Shown one piece after another: positions 55,670 through 64,000 of a DNA stretch of 64,000 bases. The DNA is from Bombyx mori. Taxonomy: Eukaryota > Arthropoda > Insecta > Lepidoptera > Bombycidae. Location: the NCBI RefSeq assembly GCF_030269925.1, contig NC_085112.1:7875501-7939500 (forward strand), in the 5' to 3' direction. How positions within the stretch are numbered: position 1 is the stretch's first letter; each line of letters begins with the position of its first letter. The notes under the pieces are model-generated. The model did no database searches. It saw nothing but the letters and a program-made list of their open reading frames with translations, and was not told the origin of the DNA. The position numbers and the translations under genes were made by a program.

Positions 55670-57819
55670 AAAGGGCCACAATCTATCGCGTCTTTTAATT
55701 ATGACCAAACTCACTGAATAGGAAATGGGGCAGACATCGCTTGAATTGTTACAACACAAAAGCACGTCTTCGTGACAGTCAATTCAAGACATTAGACATT
55801 CGTATAAATTTTTGTGCCTCTTTGATCGTTGTTCACACTTAATTCTTTAACCTTCATATTTTTTAATATTCACAGCTAAAGTTTATTGTTAACAAAATCA
55901 ACGTAGCGTGTAATCAAAGACTGTTTTATTCGTGAAATCATTTTCGGTCTAATCTAACGGATGAAACTTGTAATACTTCAACAACACTTACGACAAACTA
56001 CTTATTTATAATTTTTCATGAATAGTCTTTAATAGAAAAAATAATAATGGATATTTTATTCTGTTCTTGTTCTGTTTGTAGTTGAATTTAATACTAAGAT
56101 TAAGGCTTAGTGTCGAAGTGGACAAGATAACTTAATAACTTGCTGGAGTGATATCTCCGGATCCCAGACGTCTTATCTGCCGTCACCGCGGCCGCCTTGG
56201 TCCGCAATGGCGTCGTTAGCCGCCTCGCATGAAGTCGTGTGAACGGACTCGTGAAGCAATTTGCATGCTGCATACAACGTGCCGACTTAATATGCGTGCG
56301 AGAACGCAATGTGCAAGATTATTTTGGGACATTGCATGCACATGAAGACTAGAAAGTTCATTTACCACAACTATTAGAATCTTTCCACCTTAGCTATTTC
56401 GAGATAGTTTATTTTTAATAGCGTTACTCAAAAGCAATTTAGACACCCCGAGGCGTGATAATTCGAAAAATAAATTCCAGGAGAGCTAAAATAAGATCGC
56501 ATTCTCTCTCACAAGAATCCCACGTTAAACTCCAACATACCAACGAAAAATCGAAAGTGCGCCAACATAACCAAATAAAATATTTGCATAGAGTTTTAAT
56601 ATTTTTTTAAACTGACAATTATTTAAACATTTTGAGCTCTATACATAGGTATATACAATAAATACTAAAACATTTTTTTAAGATAACAATAACCAACGAT
56701 CATACAGATACTCTTTTTGATTTACATGTCTTTAAAAACCCGGAACGCAAGAGTTCCGGGATATTAAACCACTTTAACACCTACTAGAGCACGTTTCCTA
56801 CGTGTATGTTTCATAACACTTAATAGTATCGAGCTTACAATCCATAATCTATTTCACGGCATTTATTTACGAGCATAAAAATCTTTTGCTTCAATTATGT
56901 TCTGTGCTACCAAAAGAAGATAAAATATAATAATTTAAACAAGCAAGCACGATGAACAACAATCGATAAATCACTCAGGATCGAGGTTTAATGAAACAAT
57001 TTCAAAATTTATGTTATCAAAATTTAGACTGGCTTTTTTTTACTGTAAACAAAAATAATACGGGACTAAAACAATATTTCTAAGAAGTTTCTTAGGAAAT
57101 TTTAAGCCTGGATATGGTTATGAACGTCCTGACCGGATTGAAGGTGCGATGCTGTCTTGATTGGCTAGCGATGAGATGCGGTCAACGCCTACAAATTCTG
57201 CGAACATCATGTTTAACAAGTTTTGTGGGAACCAAACAGGCCGCGGAACCATAAATTCAATTACAGGTCTTACTAACGGACCACGTCCAGTTGGTAATAA
57301 ACGACTTAAGATTTTATTTCCGATTCAGAGATAGGTACAAAAGATTTAATAAATTCGTAAATAAACTTGTAAAATAAATAATGAATGACTGTGAATGTTT
57401 TGGTTATAAAAATCATACTCCAACAAATCTAAACAGATTATTTCATAATGTTATTAGCATTTAATATTCCTTAGAGAATAGGAGTGTGCGAACCCTTCGA
57501 GCTCAACCACTTCGACCAACTGATGCTACAGAAAAAAATGACGTATCTTGGTTAATTTTTCTACTTAACCCTCTCATTCATAACATCCTAGTTTTTTTGT
57601 CAAAGCGACGGGTAATCATTTTGAAAGATACGAGTGTCGATAGCCAATATTAGGAAAGGAAATTCCAATCTCAAAAGATATATTAGATTTTATTCATCCT
57701 CTTAACATTCACTACATGATGATCCTACTTGAAACTCGCTCGATTGCCGTAGTCGTTTTTGCACAGGACGTGGGCGAGAACCGGACTTGTGGTCTTGTTA
57801 TTTGTTTTGTTGACTGCAT
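55670..57819. other. no recognised gene
   Basis: A GC-richer island at 56140-56310 (CACCGCGGCCGCCTTGGTCC) has an open minus frame but no splice or domain support. The rest is AT-rich. Confidence 0.3.
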
Positions 57820-57820
57820 T

Positions 57821-57831
57821 TTATAAATTGG
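57821..57831 (+). promoter_or_regulatory. TATA box upstream of small membrane-protein gene
   Basis: TTTTATAAATT lies about 50 nt before the ATG at 57875, a usual distance for an insect TATA promoter with a short 5' UTR. A short upstream ATG frame (57850) stops before the main ATG. Confidence 0.35.
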
Positions 57832-57874
57832 TAGCAATTACGTTTCATAATGGTGAAAGCGTAGTGGCTTAGAG

Positions 57875-58396
57875 ATGCAAGACGCATGGCGATACAGGGT
57901 TTTATTAGTGCTGTCTGTGATACTCTTTGTTATTTTTATAAACCTTTATATTCGGCTATGCGATGTCGATGCATATAGTAGACGTCATATCGGATCCTCT
58001 CGATCCACCCTTACTAAGCACATCAACCACCGGTCACCGTTCGCGAACCAGTCGAATGTGACTAAGAGTTCGAGGTATATGTAACCTAAGCCTAACCTAA
58101 CCTATTCACAATTCAATAAATTTCTGGAAGTACTTAGGAAAAATAAGGCCTATAATAGCACCATCGCTGCGGATTTCGTGAGAGAAGCAGATGCCATGCC
58201 AGCAGATATAGATAATCCAGCAAACACTTCACCCTGCATTGTTAGGCAGGAAGCCTATGCCTCTAGGCCCGATCTGCGCTTCCGTAAGAGGACGCGAGGA
58301 TCCGATGAGTTTCGTAAAAGGCGACTTTTGGCTAAGTCGGAGAACCAACAGCACTGTCCTTTGATTATTATCTCTTTTACACCAGCATACTAATAT
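57875..58396 (+). CDS. putative type II membrane protein, unidentified; 63-nt intron or in-frame stop
   Basis: Exon 1 57875-58074 starts MQDAWRYR, then a hydrophobic signal anchor (VLLVLSVILFVIFINLYI, residues about 9-26), then a Ser/His/Arg-rich stem with NQS and NVT sequons. In-frame TAA at 58082 is removed if 58075-58137 is a 63-nt intron (GTATAT...CTTAG, with CCTAAC branch-like motifs). The frame is kept on both sides. Exon 2 (58138-58396) reads KNKAYNSTIAADFVREADAM, then DLRFRKRTRGSDEFRKRRLL, ending TPAY. The topology fits a Golgi type II protein, but no enzyme family is recognised. Without splicing it is a pseudogene. Confidence 0.45.
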
Positions 58397-58898
58397 TGAC
58401 AACCAGCACTTAACGACATGATAATGATAATCTAACGAACAAGTCGATTAAGGAATTAAGCTATTATAATGACATCGTAGTACCTAGGATGTTATTATTG
58501 ATGGACGTTAAAATTTAACTCACACTATTATATCGAATGAACAAACGAACATGTGTTATCGTAAATATATATCAGTTACATTAGAAATAAGAGAAATCAA
58601 AGTTTATACTGCCTCCATAATTGTCATCTGATTTCTATTTTATTTGAATCACCTTGACACTATAATATCGGCTGTTTGTATTCAACACCTTGAGTTGGTG
58701 AAATTATATTCGTCGTGACTAGAGCAATTGATATTATACATATATTCGTTGGACAATATTACTCGTAATTAATAAGCAAGCGAATTAAATTCAAATGATG
58801 TCAAACCAAAAAATTATGTACGATAAAAAAATCCCTGGCTTCATGTCAGAACATTAGGGTATGCTGACTGCTACAGTTTCTCTTTTATTTACTTTGTT
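58397..58898. other. no recognised feature
   Basis: AT-rich, possibly 3' UTR of the preceding gene; nothing else seen. Confidence 0.3.
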
Positions 58899-58931
58899 AT
58901 TGCTTAGATGGGTGGACGAGCTCACGGCCTC
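58899..58931 (-). repeat. Bm1 3'-terminal scrap
   Basis: ATTGCTTAGATGGGTGGACGA is the reverse complement of the last bases of Bm1. No more of the element is present. Confidence 0.7.
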
Positions 58932-60710
58932 TAACTTGAGCAATGGCAACTCACAAAAGCACGACTGCTCAAACGTTCTCGTATCTAATTTGTTTACCTA
59001 TTATTTATGTGACGAGCAACAAAAAGATCTTGATTAATTCAATTTACAATACTGCATACTCACGCAAATTTCTCAAAGTGGACTTACCTGAAAACATACA
59101 ATGTTCTTTTGTTAGTAAAAAACATATCAAACAAAATGTTAATATTGCATAGTTGACATTACAGTATATGTTATATATTTTTTTAGGTTCTACCTTCCAC
59201 CCAAAACAGCATTCTAGTTGAAACCAATATTCAATAAATAAAAAACACTATTTGAAAAATAAATTTCAACGCAACTTTTCCTTTAATGAAATCAATAAAA
59301 TTTGTGGGCTAAAAACATTTGTAGTTAGTACTTTGTACAACTGAGGTCATAAATCAGATATTGCGCAATAACGAAAGTTATAACGCTTACATAATTTATT
59401 AATTTATCAAACGTTAAACGTGTTAATTGTTGATTCACAGTGATGTCAATGTGATCAATGCACGAACACCATTTACGTTTCCGATTTGTTAAGTAATAGT
59501 CTAATAGATAATATCAGGCTCTTCACTGATTACGCAACATCCGGAGAAGCCTAATTAGCATGTATAATAATGGCTTTGTCATGATCTTGGACGGTAATCA
59601 ACTTTTAATTTACGTAAACATGAACATAGATTGTGAATTTTGATAAGTATTTTATATACCGAAAATGTTTTCAAGGAAATTATTTTTCATTAAATATTGT
59701 ATAATACAATTCTGTGATTTTAAGATTTCTTATTAAATATTCAGTTAAAAGTCGATAAAGAAATATGTACAACTAACTCACCAGTGGTATTGATGAATAA
59801 TGAAATGCAGTCTTGTAATTTAAATTGAAATTAATTACAGTTTAGTACCTACTACACAATTTACAAGGAAAATTATAGTATTCAGCACACGACCGCAGAG
59901 CGGGGCCGGATGAGGACTGAAACGAAAACTACAAAGCGTATCCTTCCTCGGGAAAACTACTGACGTCGAAGGACACACTCCTTTATGTACCAGTTGCTTA
60001 CCTTGCTACTACTTTTCACAAGTTTGATGGGACGACGGATGTCAATTTGGTTTCAGTGCTCTTAGCTTTAAAGTTCATTTTAGCTTCTAAGAAGTGAGCC
60101 ACGTAAGAAAAGCCACTAAGTGCCTGGCAGCGGTGCATGAAGCATAGAAAGATGCACTGAGAATTAAGACTCAAAAGACTTGCTAGCTTCAGGCAGCTAG
60201 TTGTCTAAGAATTAAAATCATTGGAAAATTTGTTAGTTTTAATAATTTATTAAGAAAAATATGCTACAAAGTACAATGCACTTCTTCCACATACAAAGTT
60301 CGATGAAGGTTTCATGTCAAATCTTTCATGCGATTTTTTGGATCTGTTTGCTCAATAGTGTTTTTGTACAGGAAACAAAGAGCAATTAAAACATGTAAAC
60401 ATATGCGTGCGATGCAAACTAATGCATCAATAGTCGCCATTGATGCGAGCAGTCCAGCCATTGCATCCGTCATTACTCTGTATCCGGACAAAAACAACAT
60501 ATTGTATTGACTCGATCAGCATACATATAACAACTTTATTGATACAATTGAAAAATAAAATTATTCACGCTTATACTCATTATAAGAATGTAACCGAGAA
60601 CATCAAAATTATCTCGAAATAATCGAAAATAATCGAAATTAACACATACCGATTTGAAAATATATCTATAATACAGATTTTGGAATGGATTTGAATTTTG
60701 GATCATTTTT
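58932..60710. other. no recognised gene
   Basis: The GC-richer stretch 59885-60200 has no open frame. The minus frame at 60312-60500 is short and hydrophobic (MATIDALVCIARICLHVLIA) without other support. Confidence 0.3.
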
Positions 60711-61080
60711 AAGCTATTGCATAGCTTTTATCGCGGGCCTTGAGCGCGGTTTACTGTAATCATGAAATTCCGTAACGAAAAAAACCTTACACCCTTCACT
60801 CCGCCTACCATGTAGCTCGCGTTCAACACATTCACACGTTGCGCTTGTGTAATGTTTGTGAATAAGCGCGTGGCGCGACGTCACACTGCATGCGCATCAT
60901 GAAAAATCTGCCCATCTCTCTCTCGCGCGGTCTAGCTTATGAGTTTATAGGGGACAGTTAAGGTTTTGCTTTTATTAATGTTTAATATAGCGTGGTCTTG
61001 TTTTATTATTGTTTTAATATTAAATTATCATTGTCTAATTATAATTGCATAAGTTGATAAAAAATGCTATGCAATAGCTT
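60711..61080. mobile_element. 370-bp MITE-like element
   Basis: Perfect 15-bp inverted ends AAGCTATTGCATAGC (60711-60725) and GCTATGCAATAGCTT (61066-61080), extended by TTTTATC/GATAAAA. The interior has a GC-rich block (GCGCGTGGCGCGACGTCACA). No transposase. Confidence 0.6.
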
Positions 61081-61899
61081 TACCGCAGCAGTTCCCGAGT
61101 GCCACACGTTTTTTTTATTATATTTTTAACCATATGCGATGTATGTAGGTGTGTATAAGACCAACATTTCTGTTGTTGGTATTGGTAAAAAGCTGCAGAA
61201 TTTGAATGCCGACACAACACATACACACTCTTACACGATTACAAAACTTAACTGTCTAAGTCTAAAGACAACTTTAATAATGAAGAATTAGATTTGTGTA
61301 ATGTTTGATTGCAAGATCGTTTCATTGTCTGACAAACGTTGCCTCGCATCGCCTATGGGTTTTATTGAGAACAATACGTGTCACTCTTAATGCTAAGCAA
61401 TACATTGTTCAGCCCACATAACCACTTCTGGCCTACGAACATTAAATTTAAAAGTACGATTAAGCAAACTTTTGATATACTTTAAGAATCAATTTTGTAA
61501 TCTTGAATTTGTATGAATAATTTAAATAAGTTTGGTATTACATATTTCATTCTGTTGTCAAATGTGCTAGATGTGTTCTAAACACTGTTTGTGTAGTGCC
61601 CTCAATGTATCATTGAGCCTATGCTAATATTGACGCAGGGGCTACTTAATAAAAAATTGGGGACACGGAAACAAAAACTTTCGCTAATGTCGCGACAGTG
61701 TCACTTCTAACGTAATGTGGGCAATATAGTAAGTGCTTTCCACTGTGGGTGTCACTGGTTGTTCATTGTGTTTGGCGAAAGCCGAATAACAACAAAAGAT
61801 ATCGCGTACAAGCTTGCCTACGTAAATATTCTCTACGATTATCAGTCGAGAATTTGTATGACTGGACTTACCTAGCTTGCCTTTGCACCTTACATTTTC
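61081..61899. other. no recognised gene
   Basis: Nothing assignable; AT-rich. Confidence 0.3.
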
Positions 61900-62330
61900 A
61901 ATATAGATGACAAATGCGGTTTCAAGAATCGGCATGCAACTTTTAAAATTTGCTTACACATACAACAGTAGGGTTATGAAATTTTTCAGTCATTTTTAAT
62001 AAACACAAAAGATGTAGTATCCGAAATATGGGCACAACGCTTTCCCTATCAACGTTTTCTTATAAGTATTGAGAGCCGATAATAGTTTTCAACGCAGATG
62101 TCAAATGTCATTTTAACAATCCGCATATGTATGCGACTTTCGTGTATTGCTTACACAATTTGGGAGCCAGCGTAATAAAACATTTATGGCTCTGAAACTG
62201 TTCAGTAATTTAATCAGCACTGAGAAAATGATGTTTTCTCAAATATGCAAACACCGCTTTCCCTGTCAATGATTCCCTGCTGATATTGAGAACGCGGCGC
62301 AAGGTACAGTTAGTTACGTCGACGCTTAGA
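61900..62330 (+). repeat. degenerate tandem duplication, about 190-215 bp
   Basis: Blocks recur in order: CAAATGCGGTTTCAAGAATC.GCAT / CAAATGTCATTTTAACAATCCGCAT, TTGCTTACACA, TTCAGTCATTTTTAAT / TTCAGTAATTTAATCA, ACGCTTTCCCTATCAACG / CCGCTTTCCCTGTCAATG. Old and diverged. Confidence 0.45.
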
Positions 62331-63324
62331 TGAGTTTCTGTCGATTTTTGCAAATAGAAAAACACGTTTTATGCGACCCACAAAACCACTTCGAAACTCA
62401 TGTTTTAAGCGTCGAAAGGTTTCACTTTTTCAATTCTAGCTCCTTCAAATTGGTTTGATATAGCTTTTACGTATGCATCTTTCATGTTTCGACATGCCGA
62501 TAAATTTATTGAGCGCTATCCAATGATATTGTGTGCTATCAAATGAAATGACAGATTGCGTACACATCAATATCATTTATAGAAAGTTGTAGTAAATTAT
62601 ATTTTATCTCCACACGTCGTGTCGACGGCTCTCGACGGAGGAACTTATCACCTGTCTTACCATTTATTGCTTTCAAACACATCGTCGGGCTCTCTCCTTA
62701 TTATAACGAGTTTCGTGGAACGTTTTTTTTTCATTCCCATCAAATATCGAGGAAATGATTCTTTCAAAATTACAGAAGAATTAAATTGACAGTATTTCGT
62801 TCGTGTTCGTGTATTTATATTTATTTATAACGAGGTCTTCTAACCTTGGCACTCGGTTTAATAATAAGTGCTGGCGCAAAGATGCAATATACTGGAGGCA
62901 CTTAGCCAACTTCTAATACAACTCATGCAGTATACAATAATCGTAGTTTTATTTAAATACTGCCTTAATTAATATTTTTTTGTAATTATTAATTATTTAA
63001 ATACTTAAAACATTTTAAAGTTCAAACTTGTAAAGTTAAGCAACGTTCGCGCCATGATTGAAATTTGACAATAATCCTGAAGAACTCACGATTTAGATTC
63101 AGGTAATGTCTGTATTTGATGAAAGAAATTTTTGTCAATCACTAGTAAATTAATAATCGATTGGCAAAATAAAGAGAAAATGGCAATAAACTTTATTTAC
63201 GTATTTAAATACATTAAACAAACTTGAGACAATATCAAATGCTACGACAACTTACATGTTAAAATTACGAACCAACCTGGAAATGGAAGACATCTCATTA
63301 TAAAAACTACATCGTCATCCAACA
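62331..63324. other. no recognised feature
   Basis: AT-rich; nothing seen. Confidence 0.3.
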
Positions 63325-63533
63325 TCTATACTAATATATAAATCTACAGTGGTTTTTACGGATCTTCCGTTATAACTACTGAACTTGACGTGAAACTTGG
63401 TATCAATGTAGAAAATACATGTACTTAATGGATAGGCTAATATTTATATGAGTGTTGGACTCCCTAATAATAATGACAATAAATAATAATGTTAATTTTA
63501 AATGCCCAGCGAGGCGGGCGAGTACGGCTAGTT
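63325..63533 (+). repeat. RTE-like dispersed repeat family F (copy 2)
   Basis: ATCTATACTAATATATAAATC at the start, GCCCAGCGAGGCGGGCGAGTAC at the end; second copy of 36947-37190. Confidence 0.8.
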
Positions 63534-63603
63534 ATTTATAAAATTGTAGAAGTCAGCGTATCAAATGATTGGTAATCGATAAGTTTAAATTATAAAAAAT
63601 CTT

Positions 63604-63690
63604 CGCAGTTGATACGCCCGTTGGCGTTCGGGATCGTATCAACTGCGGCTCGACTTTTTTGGCTGGCATACACAAAAAAAACTCGGAAAC
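63604..63690 (+). repeat. compact double hairpin
   Basis: Stem CGCAGTTGATACG (63604-63616) / CGTATCAACTGCG (63635-63647) is perfect, with an inner CCG/CGG extension. It is followed by GGCTCG ... CGAGCC and a CTCG-GAAA-CGAG hairpin. Function unknown. Confidence 0.6.
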
Positions 63691-64000
63691 GAGCCGAGAG
63701 CTGCTCATGGCCACTTTGTTTTTGTTCTGTGCCCTCTATGCTTTATTGGAGCATGTTATTTAGACGAACCTAATCGCTAGGTCACGGTAGTACATTAGTT
63801 CCAGCCTGATCAGACTGGATTTGCATAACTTTGTATAAAGATCGAGATAAATCACGATATTAATTTAACGATCCTTTTTTTTCCTATCGAACGAAAAGTC
63901 ATTTATTATGTATTCAATTTTTTTTGTTTACGTTTAACACAATCTATGTCGGTTTGAAGATTTAAACCAGAGAAGTAAGAAAGCATATATGTTGCTAAAT

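Noticed and set aside
58084..58108. Interstitial telomere repeat (CCTAA)n
   Set aside because: Only about three imperfect units; more simply read as intron branch-point-like sequence.

Overview
Eukaryotic, AT-rich, repeat-dense nuclear DNA from a moth, most likely Bombyx (B. mori or a close relative). The species call rests on at least six copies of a tRNA-derived SINE that I recognise as Bm1, plus lepidopteran RTE-, jockey/CR1-like and MITE families. It is an inference from repeats and was not checked by a search.

Left end (2-8545, + strand): the 3' half of the microtubule-associated protein tau gene. Eight coding exons can be joined in frame. They carry five tubulin-binding repeats, a 30-nt microexon and the usual insect C-terminus, followed by a 3' UTR. 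The 5' part lies outside the window. An extra exon at 9642-9887 is phase-compatible with tau and may be an alternative last exon.

Middle (13695-42389, - strand): a RUSC-type gene (RUN and SH3 domain-containing protein) convergent with tau. Fifteen exons join without a frame break into 1683 codons: a long disordered N-terminal region, a RUN domain split over four exons, a linker, and a C-terminal SH3 domain ending at 14340. The start codon and first exon were not found. They must lie to the right of 42389, possibly outside the window. Several introns hold Bm1 SINEs, MITEs and LINE fragments, some within a few tens of bases of splice sites.

Right part (42390-64000): mostly non-coding. It holds RTE-type fragments, a 259-bp MITE nested in one of them, a 139-bp fold-back element, a 123-bp tandem repeat with trimeric higher-order structure (48128-48865), a full-length Bm1-like SINE, and several weakly supported coding pieces. 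These are a galectin-like fragment at 52676, an exon-like minus-strand segment at 50191-50294, and a TATA-preceded small membrane-protein gene at 57875-58396 with a possible 63-nt intron.

Working together: tau binds microtubules, and RUSC proteins in mammals act in vesicle traffic along microtubules with kinesin and Rab/AP-4 partners. Their neighbourhood here may be coincidence. I saw no viral genome, CRISPR array, rRNA or free-standing tRNA gene.
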